A stretch of DNA of 64,000 bases from Vanrija pseudolonga. Lineage: Eukaryota > Basidiomycota > Tremellomycetes > Trichosporonales > Trichosporonaceae. Below are positions 43,196-54,430 of this stretch, in pieces. Each line of letters begins with the position of its first letter. Positions within the stretch are counted from its first letter, which is position 1. The notes below the pieces were generated by a model, which ran no database searches, was not told where the DNA came from, and saw only the letters and a list, made by a program, of their open reading frames with translations. A program made the position numbers and the translations under genes. The DNA is taken from the NCBI RefSeq assembly GCF_020906515.1, contig NC_085849.1, positions 4,030,001 through 4,094,000 on the forward strand, given 5' to 3'.

Positions 43196-43387
43196 CCAAC
43201 CATCCCTTGATGATATGACTTCGATTCACTACTGAATGCCCTACCATACTGCCTACGCATCCTCTTATACCTTTATACCCATTTAATCGCTCCAGCCCAA
43301 CATCCCTTCATCACATGACTACTTTCTCTGCTGACTGTCCTACCCTACTTCCTACACATTCCTTTGTACCCTTGTACCCTTATACCA
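43196..43387 (+). repeat. Degenerate tandem duplication in the 3' intergenic space
   Basis: Two copies of about 90 bases (about 43196-43285 and 43296-43387). They share CATCCCTT, ATATGACT/ACATGACT, GCCCTACCATACT/GTCCTACCCTACT, TGCCTACGCATCC/TTCCTACACATTC and TATACCC ends. They lie between convergent genes. Confidence 0.6.
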
Positions 43388-43393
43388 TCTACT

Positions 43394-45504
43394 CTACACG
43401 CGGTCAACGTGCTCGATAGCCTTCTTCTCGTTGTCCTCGTCGACCTGGTCGGGAGCAACGCGGACGTTGGTGTCGCCGAAGAGCAGACCAATCTCCTCGA
43501 GGGTCTTGTTCTTGGTCTCGGGGAAGAGGAAGTACGAGATGATCGCGTTCGACAAACCGCACACGGCGAATACGATGAAATACTTGTAACCGATCTTGTT
43601 GAAGGCGATGGGGGTGACCTGGCCTGCGGCTGTCAGCATGGGTGCCGAGTGGAGATGATGTGAAGAAGGGGTGTGGAGTGGAGATGGCGTGCGGATGTTC
43701 GTCTACATCTACGGCAGCCGAAAAACGAGGGTAATTCGGGAGCGCGGGAGCAGATTCTGAAAACAGCGGGAGTAAATTCTGAGCCCACTTACCGATGATA
43801 ACGTTGTTGAGCCAGTTGGTGGCAGCCGATACCGAGGTTCCAAGAGCGCGCATGTGCATCCTGAGTTGTCAGCAACGTGCCTGAATGTCGCATGTAAATA
43901 CGGGAAGATCTCAGACTGGTAGATCCAGCTGACGGGGCCGAACGAGAAGGAGAAGGTGAGAGAGAAGAAGAAGACGGCGGCGATGCCAGCGATGCCGGTG
44001 CCGGTGCTGTGGTAGACCTCGCCGGCGCGCTTCGCCTTGTCGAACGGAGCGTTCGCACCGGCCTCCCAGGCCATGGCGACACCGCACATGAAGCCACCGA
44101 TGATAAGGGGCCAGCGACGGCCGATGCGGTCGACAATGAAGGTGATGAAGATGAAGGTGCAGATGACTGATGGAGGTGAGCGATGGTGCCACATTGCCAC
44201 GTGTGCCACGTGGCACTATTCTGCCACGTGACTTTGACTCACCACCCCAGGCTCCCTGGATACCGTTGATGAGGAGCGTCTTGCTGTCAGTGTAGCCGAG
44301 AGCGGTGTAGATGACGGTGCCGTAGTAGTTGTTGACTGGGGGGGTTAGTTGCATGGCGAGGGGGAGGGTAGGCGGGGGGCTGGCGGGATCCGCCGGCCAT
44401 ATCCCCCCTGCCTCCACTCACCATTGCATCCGGTCCACTGGGTCATGGCCTGAACAAGCATACCACAAAGGGTACGGTGGAGGTTGGGCTTGGAGTTGAA
44501 GAGCTCGGCGTACGACGTGGTCATGTTCTCGCGCTCTGTGCCAGGTCAGCTGGTGTGGCGATGGATGCCAAGCCTTTGCCGCCGGCGCTGCCGGCGTCGC
44601 CAGAAACCCACCCCACTCAATCTGCTCGACCATCTGCTGGATCTCGGCGTCGACAATGTCCAGGCTGGCGTTCTTGGAGCCACCGTGGAGGCGAATGAGA
44701 GTGGAGCGAGCCTCTTCGGTACGGCCCTGCTTGGCGAGCCAACGAGGCGAGTAGGGGAGGACGAACATGCCGCTGGAGGGGGTTAGCTTGAGTCCCCCAG
44801 TGCCAACCCGTTGCCAACTTACGCCAGGAGGAGGACAGCGGGGACGAGCTGAATACCAAGGGGGATACGCCACTGGCCGTTACCGTTGATGAAGCCGGTG
44901 CCGTAGCCGACCCAGTTGGCGGCGAAGAAGCCCCAGGCGATCATCATCTGGGTCCAGCCGGAAAGGAGACCGCGAGCGTGAGGGGGCGAGATCTCTAGTG
45001 CGCGTTAGCCCTGTCGCGCCGGCCCTTATCAACCGCACTGACCAGCTTGGTACACAGGAACGATCATGGACAGAACACCGACCGAGCAACCGGCGATGAG
45101 GCGACCGACAATGAGCATGGCAGCGTTGACAGCAGCGGTCTGGAGGGTGCAGCCGACAATGGCAATCACACAGCCGAGCTGGATGGTACGCTTGCGGCCG
45201 ATCCAGTCGGCAGTCTGACCAGCAATGAGGGAGCCGACGAACGCGCCGCCACCGAACACGGCGACAATCGCGCCGATGATGCTGTCCGAGGGGTTGTTGA
45301 AGTACGAGTGGAAGTGGGTGTACGACGGCGAGATGACCGACGAGATGATACCAGAGTCTGACGGGGTTAGAGACCTGCCCACTGTCTGAGCTACCCACCG
45401 TAACCAAAGAGGAACGAGCCGGTAGCAGCGAAGATGGCTGCGACATAGTTGATGAGGGAGGGCTTGGTCGCCGCTGCGATCTGGGTCGAGGTGTACCGCG
45501 CCAT
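43394..45504 (-). CDS. MFS sugar porter (hexose/lactose permease type)
   Basis: Plasma-membrane sugar uptake is the likely role. About nine exons; those fixed by eye begin 45399-45504, 45043-45357, 44823-44994, then from 44772. Later ones carry the central loop and helices 7-12. Sugar-porter motifs are visible: GQTADWIGRK after helix 2, PYSPRWLAKQGR before the loop (usual form PESPRWL), DRIGRRWPL, and PETKNKTLEEIGLLF at the end. The second half includes QWTGCN-VNNYYGT and FSFGPVSWIYQSEIF. The C-terminus is short (EKKAIEHVDRV). The family includes fungal lactose, xylose and hexose carriers; specificity cannot be read by eye. Start MARYTSTQIAAATKP. Confidence 0.85.
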
Positions 45505-48500
45505 GGTGGAGCGCAGCTGTGGTTGTTGATCCTCGGGTTGATGAGATATCGGGGAGCCCACCTGGGCCAAGGTTATATGTGTTTGACGCTCGCGGCTGTC
45601 AGGGGTTGATGCATGAGCAAAACGCTAGAGGTAGTGGTGCTCCGGGCCGCCCGCGCCGCCGCTGGTCGCGTTCGCGCTAGGCAAACTCACACAGGCAGGA
45701 GACCTCGATAACAGCCGGCGGGGGGGAGCAGATACACGAGCGGGGTTTCTGCGCGGCCGAGGTTGTTCACGCGGACGTCCCAAAGCCGACCCCGGTTCAA
45801 GAGTGTTCGACTGGGCTCAGCTCACAGTGGGATATGCGGGGAATGGGCAAGCGGGGTTGTTGCTGTGAGAGAGATTTGCTAGTCAGTGGGGTTCAATGGT
45901 CGACAGGGCTCCGGCCAAGCCATCGCCGGTCGCCTCGGCGGCGTGCCAGCGCGCCAGGTCAGAGGAGAGGTCAGAGGAGCACGCGCGCTTCCCGGGGTCC
46001 GCAGCGCACGGCGTGCAGACCGAGCGTAACAAACAGGGGAGACACCGCATGGAAAAGCCGCAGATTAGGGGCGTCGACACTCCGCCTGGGACAAGGCAAC
46101 CCCCCTGTGCTTACCGGCACCCGGTGACTGCTACAGCTGGTTGTTCACAGAGATCTGGACAATCATGGGGAGCTCGGGATTGGGCGAGGCCCCAGAGGGC
46201 CAACGTGCCTTGGGCATGCGGGGCAAGCCACGATTTTCCCAGGTGCCATGCCTTTCGGTGGCGCTAACCCCGGTTTCCTGACGTCAACACGGCGTTATAC
46301 TTAAGCGGTACGGCGCTGGAGATTGATCAACAACTTCCCCCATATTTCCTCACGTGTTTCCTCGTCGTACGTCGCTGCCAAAGCTGGTTGTCAGTGCGGA
46401 GCCGTCCACCATCCCAAATGCGGACACGGCGATATCGACGGCCCGCTGCAGGATCACATGCCGTGGCTTGATGGAGAGGAGCGGCCCGGTACGCCCCACT
46501 CACCGCCCGCAGAAGGATCGTCACAGCCACAGAGACGCGTAGGCTAGCGACCAAGGCAGCTGTCGTCGTGAGGTGGCTAAATCGATGCGCGCGCCGGCCG
46601 GCCCGGCCTCAATCAGAGAGCTCAGAGGCGCTCCGCAGCACTCGGCGAGTGGAGGACGAGTGGAGGCGAGTGGAGGGGGTGTGGAGGACAACGCAGTCAA
46701 CCTCCTCCGACCCCGACAGATCGGACGACCATCGGGTTCTGCGAGCTCTACGAGTGGCCAGCCGCTCATGAGTACTCCGCGATACCCGGGCCAGACGTCT
46801 CCTCCGTGTCGCTTCCCCTCGGAAAAGACCATCCGAATGAGATATCGCCGACGGCGCATCGCAACCGTCCAAGACACCGCCGCCCGGGCCGTGGTGATCA
46901 TTTGGCATGGCGGCAAGCGGCCCGCTGCATATCTGTCTTGGCAGGCAGTGTCGGTGCCTCATAGAGCACGCGCACTGAAGACTTGCACGAACCATACCCA
47001 ACAAAGCAGCATTTGACATGACTCCCGGCCGCCATGTGGCCTCGGCGGCGTACCCCGCTGCCCGATGTTCATTGTGCCCGACGCGGAGAAGCCTACCTGT
47101 GCCAAGGCATGTGCCGTGTGTATGGCGTGAATAGAATTGATAGCGGCAAGACTCACCTGCAAGCTTGCATGTGGATGCTGGAGTGAACAAGGTGGGGAAT
47201 TGGGGTGGGGGAGCGCGGTGCACAGTGCGGGCCGCACTGGTCGCCCGCTCGGAGGTCAGCCGACATCAGAATCGATAGGCCCAACAGTGCGGCCAAAGTC
47301 ACGTCCACATGACTTGCCCATCGTACTCTTACCATCCTTTTACCTCTTCACCTCGTCGCATGCACGGCGACGTACCGACCTTGCGGGAGACGATAGGCCC
47401 CACCGTGCGGTGTTGCCAAGGATGGTTGTTTGGATGTCGTTATCCAGACACAATTTCCGTTGGCACCGGCCCATTCGTGTGCGTCGGATTGTCTGGGTTG
47501 GCTGTTCGACACAAGTCTTGACACGTTCGACGTGTCGCATCCCCAGAGAGACTTGTAAACTGCTGGGGTCAGTGGCTGTTATCGTCAAGCAATCCCCATG
47601 CTCTTGCAGACTGTTGGGCGGGGGCGGTAGTCGAAGGTGAAGACCTGGTGGTCCACCTCGCCCCTCTTCAACTCACTCTGAGGGGTTAGCCCGAAACTGT
47701 GAGTTCCCCAGCAGCACCATGACATTCTGGTAAGATGATGATCTGTTGCTAACGGTCGCCAGAAAGCACTCAACACGGAGCGAGGTTGAAGGTTGACAAT
47801 GCCAGCTGATCGCAGGAGGCCCATCGCAAACTGATTCCGGTCAACACCCTCGACAAGTCGCCAGCCGCGAGGTTGACATGTGGTCGTGTTTCTGCGAATG
47901 AGTGGGATTCGACCTAACAAGGAGATTGAGGGGTCAGATATCTACACGAGGACATGTTCATCGAACAACTTCCTGCGAGTTATGAGTGCAGGCGCCGACA
48001 AAAACTTGGGCACTGGACACGGACTTACGGAGCGGACGCACGGCGTTGGCCCACCCCGCCAAGCCACCACACGCACATTATCTGGCGCCGAGCTCGGATG
48101 TGCTCTGCTCGTTTGGGAGCATATCCGTATCGCCGTGAATTGTCGCGAAGTCGGTGATTGTCAAGTGAGTGTGCTTTGAGATATGGTGTGGATCTGACAG
48201 ATTTAGTGGTGCGCCCCGCGATGGTCGCCAGCAGCCAACTGGCGGCCTCCGTGCTGACCCAAACAAGTCGTTGCCTCTGAAGCCTGCGCCCTTGTTATCG
48301 GCGTGGCCAAGCGCTTGCAGAAGTGCATCACCGCGGGGGTCACCAATGACCATGTTGTCCAACTCATGCTGCATTCCCCAGATGCGTACATATCGACCGT
48401 GGTGCTCACTCCAGCTAAGCCCCCATTGAGCACAGCCTGGTCGTGCGAAGCCACTCATCGCTCACTCCTCGTGCTTGACAAGAAATTCGATGCTGCGTCA

Positions 48501-48864
48501 CTGCTGACCAGTCGCTTTGCACCATCAATGTCCAAACGCGATGAATAGCAGCGCTTGAACGTACGCGGTCTTACAACACCTTGGACATCGGACATTGATG
48601 GACAGGTATGGCTTTGTTGACGGGTCGGCGCCACCGGCGGACAATGCCGTAGGAGTCAAAACCTGTGATGGGCACAATCAGTCCACACGACCAAGAGGGG
48701 CTTGTTTGACTCGTTGTTGACAAACACTTTGATGGTAGTGAGAAGCTGACACGCAGCATAAATACAGCCATCCGGGGGCCGCACTCACTTCCTCTCAATA
48801 CGCCTAGTCATTCCCTCCTCCCCTCCCAGAAGTCACTTCATCTGGTGACACCACCGAGCCCGCC
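45505..48864. other. Gene-poor 3.4 kb region
   Basis: The longest gene-free stretch in the window. ORFs at 46521-47223 occur on both strands with no codon bias. On the minus strand, 47585-47920 (ends VDHQVFTFDYRPRPTVCKS) and 48078-48458 look somewhat protein-like and carry splice-like CTAACCCCTCAG and CTCAC signals. They may be remains of a decayed gene, but I cannot join or identify them. A TATA-like CATAAATACAG at about 48757 belongs to the next gene. Confidence 0.45.
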
Positions 48865-50192
48865 ATGCCGCCCTACCAACTCCCGCGAGACATTGTCGAG
48901 GAGATTGTCTCTTACGTGGACCAGGGGGACCTCCTCCCCTGTCTCCGAGTCAACTCGACGTTCTTCCACGCCGTCATACCTCGTCTTTACCAGCATGTCT
49001 CTCTTCAATCAGCAGCGAAGTCCAAGTGGCCAATCGTCCTGAAACGTGAATGTGTGTATCTTCCCGTCCTATGGATTCAACACTGACTGCCTCCTAGCCG
49101 AGGATGGCGACACAGGCGCGGAGGCTGCGGAGGAGGAGGGCCCCGAGACCACGCCCAGTCCGGCCAGCGAGTCAACAACAACCCGCCCGGTTCTTTTCTC
49201 CGTACGTCCTTGTCCCCACACATCAGCTGATGCAGCGTCAGAATGCGTGCATCACCAGCGTAACGGGTGACCTCGGCCGCAGTGTCCTCCGCCATTCCTG
49301 GCTCCTCCAGTATACTCGGTTCCTCGATATTGCCTCCCATCCCACTGCATTTTGCTCCGCCGACCCGACGTTGTCCAACCTTGAGGAGCAGGGAATCCGC
49401 CTTTGTGAACTTCCCAACCTCCCCAACTTGGAGGCTCTCCGCCTGACCCTGCGTAACCCTTCATCGCCAACGACATACGATTCTCATGGCCCACAGACCG
49501 GAGGAACCCCGACAGGACTGGCAAGCTGGCACTGCGACGAGAACCTGAGCACTCGGAGATGCTGCCGACTTCTGGAACGCCTCCGGCCGACGACTTTGGT
49601 TCTCCGAGGTGACGCCCTCTCCCGTAAGCGCATTTTGTGCGTTTACAACGACCTTCTCAGCGCTGTCAAGAAGCTTGTGCTTGCGGGCGGTACATTTGAA
49701 GGGGAAGGGTTTTTTCTATGGGACTTCCCTACCCCTCCCAACCTCTGCGACCTCACGGTCGTCCAGTGCACCAGCAGTGCCACGCGCTTCCTCAACTGTG
49801 GCGGAGTACACCCCGGTGATGGTTTTATTCACGGGCACCTTCAGAGTCTGCAGTTTTCTCTTGCATGGCTGTGGTACCGTCACGTTGAGTTGTTTCCCGA
49901 AAGCCCGTTCACGATCACAGAAGTAATTTTCCGTGACGCCGATGACGACAATGCGGTCATGCAGGCAGCGGTTGCCCGGAACCCCGAAACGACACCGTTG
50001 AGTCTTCCGGTGGCTTCTGTGCAGCGAGACCTCCTCGCAGACTTCTTCAATTTACTGGCTCAGGTGGATGCGGAGGACTCGGAGGCGGAGGACTCAGTCC
50101 CTCCAAACACTCTTCGCATTCTTTCTGGAGAGGAATATCTGGCTCGCGAGGACTGGCATCTGGCCTTCCGGTACACCGAGCTCTTCCCCTAG
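48865..50192 (+). CDS. F-box-like protein, family B, copy 2
   Basis: Three exons: 48865-49048, about 49100-49200 and about 49242-50192, roughly 411 residues. The F-box-like N-terminus, YQLPRDIVEEIVSYVDQGDL and LRVNSTFFHAVIPRLYQH, is nearly identical in its second half to the gene at 40154 (minus). Shared features continue: an acidic middle exon (EDGDTGAEAAEEEGPE), then NACITSVTGDLGRSVLRHSW, LxNLEALRLTLR, LCDLTVVQC, FTITEVIF and the end EEYLAREDWHLAFRYTELFP. This copy stops there, without the Ser/Lys tail. Intron positions agree with copy 1. Probable adaptor of an SCF ubiquitin ligase; substrate unknown. Confidence 0.75.
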
Positions 50193-50866
50193 TCTGCAAT
50201 GCCACAACGGCTGGTGCCACTCTATTCAGTCCACCCCGGTGCATTCTCGTATAACTAGCCCTACCGCGCATAGTTATCTCTCTATCGAATGTATCGTCTT
50301 GTGCTATCTCTCTAGTCGACTTGCCTAGTGTCTTAAGTCTTCAACGAAATGGACTCAGTGCCACTCGCCCTCATCGCCTTCACGACATGGTCACCGGCCG
50401 GTATTTCCACCACCGACGAATCCCAAGGCTGTTCCAACCGCACTATGAGCACAACCATGGCCTCGCTGGAGGTGTGCGCCCATTTTCCAACATCTTTGTC
50501 CCTGTCTGTCCAGAGACCCGGCCGGCGCCCCTCGGTGAGGCGACACGTCACGACGAGTGTGTGGTTTGTAGTATTGCATCCTGGATGCGATGCATTGTCG
50601 GCCCGCGCACCGAGCTCTCCGTGAGCTGCCGAGCCCGCCATGCTGCTGTTCCAGCATCGAATCCATCTCAAGCGAGGTAAATGATACCAAGGAAGCCGGC
50701 CTCGGCGATGAAAACCGACGGGATGACGTTGTTCGGATCCGAAGTCGCCGAAGCAGTCAAAGAGCTCCAACTCGCGCGAACCGGATGTCTCCTTGGCACA
50801 CTTTATAACTTTTGAGATCCGCAGCTAAAAGCTCTGACTCCCCACTCACTCTCATCCTAGCGCGCA
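50193..50866. other. Intergenic region
   Basis: 674 bases between two plus-strand genes. Short ORFs on both strands overlap and lack codon bias. The last 50 bases form the leader of the acetyltransferase gene (CTCATCCTAG just before its ATG could be a leader-intron acceptor). Confidence 0.5.
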
Positions 50867-52014
50867 ATGACTGCAGACTACTCTGACCTGACGATCGTGC
50901 GGTGCACGCCCGAGCAGGCCGACATCGCCATCACCAACACATACGAGGCTTGGGGCGAGGGCATGCCGCTCGAGCCGTACCGCGCCCACTTCCACTCGAT
51001 TCAGACGGCGGGTGGGCCGTGGGCGGGCGACCGGTAGGCGGCATGGGCGCTCGTCCCGCGCTCTGAGCCGACCACGCGGAACATGCTCTGCCAATGCATC
51101 ACGTTCGTTGTGCCGTCGGTCCAAAGCTAACCCGCAGATGGCGGCGCGACGCGCTCATCCTTCCGCCGGGAGACAGCACTCCGCGCAAGGGCACATGTTA
51201 CGGGGTCGCAGCAGTTTACACGCGCCCTGAGCACCGCAAGAAAGGGTACGCGCGGCACATGTGCCAGCTGCTGCACTATGTCCTTGCCGACTCGAAGAAC
51301 CTGCCTCCATTTCCCACGGCTTGGGGTGCTCCGCCCGACGCCAAGGAGCCGGCCGCCGACTTTAGCGTGCTATTCTCCGGGGTAGGGCGCGACTTCTACG
51401 CCAACTGCACGATCGGGAACGAGCGACCGGGATGGGTCTACCAGCCGATTGTCGCCCGTACATGGACCGTTAGCACTGCCGAACCGGCCAACCTGGATGG
51501 CGTGGAGTTGGTCAAGCGTGATGGCCTGGCCGCCGTCGAAGAAGAAATGGGCCGACGCCTGGCACGTGATCTAAACGGAGTGGGCGACGCGACCAAGACG
51601 CGTGTGGCCATTCACCCTCAGTAAGGTGCCCCAGTCAGCCGTGCTAACCCCAGTGCCTTGCTCCGCTTTCTCGAACAGTTCAGCGGTAACAAGAAGGCAG
51701 ATAGCACCAACGCGCTTTTCTTCCCGCCTGATGCGGATGGCGAGCGGCCCTTCGTCGCCTACGTAATCGCCATGCCTGAGGAGGGTAAGCCTGAGCGCCT
51801 GATCGTCACGCATGTGAGCCACACTGCGCGCGCCAGTGTCCCTTTTGCTGCTGTTCAGCATGTGGCACAGTTGCAAGGCGCCAAGGAGATCGAGGTCTGG
51901 GGAGACGCAGGTTGGGATACTGAGGGCTCTCCGCGCCTTGAGAGCGACGTGCACACCCCAGCCATCGCCACATATGCACTCGACAACGTCGAGTGGGAGT
52001 ACATTGAAGAGTAG
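50867..52014 (+). CDS. LYC1: LYC1-type N-acetyltransferase with an odd first intron
   Basis: Fungal LYC1 relatives acetylate free lysine in its breakdown. Exons 50867-51033, 51138-51620 and 51654-52014 keep frame and give 336 residues. The GNAT core is GTCYGVAAVYTRPEHRKKGYARHMCQLLHYVLADS, followed by FSVLFSGVGRDFYANCTI and a LYC1-type C-terminal domain. The first intron (51034-51137, 104 bases) is unusual. After an in-frame TAG it encodes AWALVPRSEPTTRNMLCQCITF, just the W-x-LVP...C-x-C-ETF-like segment expected at this point in LYC1 proteins. So either coding sequence has been captured into an intron, or the gene carries a stop and a small frame shift and is losing function. Confidence 0.75.
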
Positions 52015-52235
52015 GTTGATGTGTGGATGTGGCTGACGGACAGTTATACTTGGTGTTGAAGGCCAGCTCGCCTCAGCTGGAGTGACAGCGACTGCGTGAC
52101 CATGTGCCTGTGGACGAAGTGGGAATGGGCGGTTGCCACCGCGAAACCTTCGGCTTGCTCTGGCAACCTGGCCATTGTCCTTGGTGCATAGGATCATAAA
52201 ATATAGTCAATAGTCCGTGGCTCTAAACACCCCTT

Positions 52236-53271
52236 TTAACGACGGCGACAGCCACCATCAACGGAGAAGTATCCCTCCGCGCACGACTCGGCCTGGCACT
52301 GGCCTCGGCGGCAAGTCACGCCGTAGCCCTGAGGGTGGACTCCGTCGAGCGAGGTGCAGCTTCACGTTAGCCCCAGTTCCCACCCAAGCACTCACTCCAA
52401 TCCGACCGTCTGGTTATTGCTAGGCACCATCGAGCCGTTGAGGCAACCGCCGCACGAGTCTGAGGTCAGCGGGTCTATACCACCCCTTGCGACTTACTCA
52501 GCTCCGACGACACGTCGAGGCACTCATAACCTCCCTCGGGGACCTTGCAAGGCTCAAGACCAGGCGGGCAGTACGCCTCGGCGCCATCAATGGCCAGTGG
52601 CTTGCGGTTGCGGCGTGCGATCGCGCCAGACACCTGCGGAGCATGCTGGAACAGGAACCGGGCCTTGTTTTGGCAGTTGACGATGAGCGGGAGGATGACG
52701 GGGTAGTACTTGAGGCATGCGCATTTCCAGCCCTCAGACTTGCCGGAGTTGGCCCACAGCAGGGCGTAGTTCTTGGCCTGGCACTGGGCAAAGCATTGGT
52801 CGGGGGTCTGGACAGTCGTGAAATCATTGTTCTGGTTCGGCGTGTCCAAGATGTTGGGGATGATGCTGTCGGCGCAGTACGCGTACGAGAACGACGTGAC
52901 CAGTTTCGACGCCTAGAGTCAGCGGTGATGGTTGATGTCGAGGCTCACAATGTATCCACCCCTGGGGCAGGCGTCCGTGGGAACAACGACCACCTTGTAG
53001 AAGTACGAGTTGGGCGTGTACGTCGTGAGGCCGTTGCTGGGCCCAGTGTTGCTGCAGACGCACTGGCCGGGGGCGTAGTAGCTCCACTGGAAGCCACCAC
53101 AAGCAGACTGGCGTCAGCTAGAGGAGCGCGCCCAACACTCACCAAACACGCCTCATTGTTGGCAGCGGGCTTGAACGTCGGGGTACCCGCGAAGGTTGAC
53201 GTGCACACCACGAAGGTGGCGGCTGACACGGTTCGCGCGGCGAGAACAGCCAGCAGAAGGATGGACAGCAT
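52236..53271 (-). CDS. Secreted CPL1-like domain protein
   Basis: Five exons, 53143-53271, 52949-53107, 52498-52912, 52396-52459 and 52236-52359, give 296 residues. The signal peptide is MLSILLLAVLAARTVSAATF. A Cys-rich N-terminal half follows, WSC-like in style (CGGFQWSYYAPGQCVCSN; CFAQCQAKNYALLW...CACLKYY). Then comes a basic linker and a C-terminal CPL1-like domain: YCPPGLEPCKVPEGGYECLD, SCGGCLNGS, then GVTCRRGQCQAESC. The last two small exons are needed for this domain and lie outside any long ORF. CPL1 of Cryptococcus neoformans is a secreted effector that alters host macrophages; whether this protein acts outside the cell in a similar way is unknown. All introns are 35-38 bases. Confidence 0.8.
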
Positions 53272-53622
53272 GGTGCGTGCGTATGTGTGTTGGGGGAAGA
53301 CAGTCCACATCGTGTTCGGGACCTGTATAAGTATGCAAAGCTCTTGCTACCATTGCAACGTCGCCCATGGCAGGGTTGTGACCTCGCCACATGTCTACCG
53401 ACGGACGGGCCACGCCACGAACGTGATGAGCGCGGCTGTTCAGGGCGATTAGGTCACAACGTCACAACCCTTGTTTTCTTCTCGTATCGTGTTCATGTGA
53501 AGGGAAGGTTTGGAAGCTCGCGCCCCTCACACTAGCACAACCCGAGACCTGGCCGCCCAGGCTAATGTCACCCGAGACCGCGGAGTAGGCACTACTGATA
53601 CCCGTGCCGCCAGTCTCGCGGC
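53272..53622. other. Intergenic region
   Basis: 351 bases upstream of the CPL1-like gene. ACCTGTATAAGTATGC at about 53321 is read on the plus strand. No gene seen. Confidence 0.45.
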
Positions 53623-54054
53623 TTGTTTGAGATATTTTTCGGCCCCAAGGACATAGTCTTCGATCATCACCTTCTTGAGGCGTTCTCAGCGGCACCTGGG
53701 TACGGGCAGCTGGCGATAAACGCCATAAAGAGTCAACGTTCGAACCCCGTCAGGTCACGCAAGGTTACAGTGTATGGTCTTGAAGACCTCGACTTCAACC
53801 TCACTAACAGTTTCTACGCGATTTGTCGATGGCGGGACTTCGGCGGTCAAGCACTCGCCCGTCTGCAGATTCTCGATCTCATCAAGCAGGAAGTAATGAA
53901 TCAATGGATGAACCCGGGGGATCGACCTCCCCTTTCACCTCCCACTGAAATGGGGGGCCTCAACCGTGGCAACGGCCAGTTCAAGTTTCGTACTCTCGCC
54001 GAGTACCTGGCGGACGTGCCGTCTAGGATTGGCGAGCTCAACGCCAGCGATTAG
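53623..54054 (+). pseudogene. 3' fragment of a family-A F-box-like gene
   Basis: Open for 143 codons with no initiating ATG in the conserved part. It matches only the last third of the family-A proteins: SRKVTVYGLEDLDFNL, then LDLIKQEVMNQ, then FRTLAEYLADVPSRIGELNASD. The N-terminal F-box-like part and the HHSCSC core are absent upstream, where the CPL1-like leader begins within a few hundred bases. A 5'-truncated copy is the simplest reading. Confidence 0.75.
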
Positions 54055-54430
54055 TCTACGACTCGCGATAACCAACTTGCTCCAAGTCTTTATATGTACA
54101 AACATATGCTGAGAATGGGGCAAGTCAAGTACCAACCCCCTATGAGCGCAGCCAATCGGGCCCTTGTTTCCTCTATCTGAAGCAGTGAATCGTATGTTAC
54201 ATCTATGCCGGGCGTGTGGTAGAGCAGCATGGAGGAGCACGATCGCGTGTTCGGCTTGACGCCGCCACGGCGCCCTTCCAAGTGATCGTCGTCTCGGGCG
54301 CGTTTGACCATCAACACACTCACATCCAGTCACTCGACATCTTTCTATTCGCTCAGCTTCTTCCTTAATCCCACTCTCTCTCTTCTCTCCTCACTCTCCA
54401 ACTCGACCACACCCTCACCGACACAACACA

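Noticed and set aside
46521-47223. Overlapping ORFs of 131-204 codons
   Set aside because: Present on both strands at once, no bias toward one, no recognisable motif.
53735-53760. GTTCGAACCCC, resembling a tRNA T-arm
   Set aside because: No acceptor stem or anticodon arm fits around it, and it lies inside the coding-like F-box fragment.
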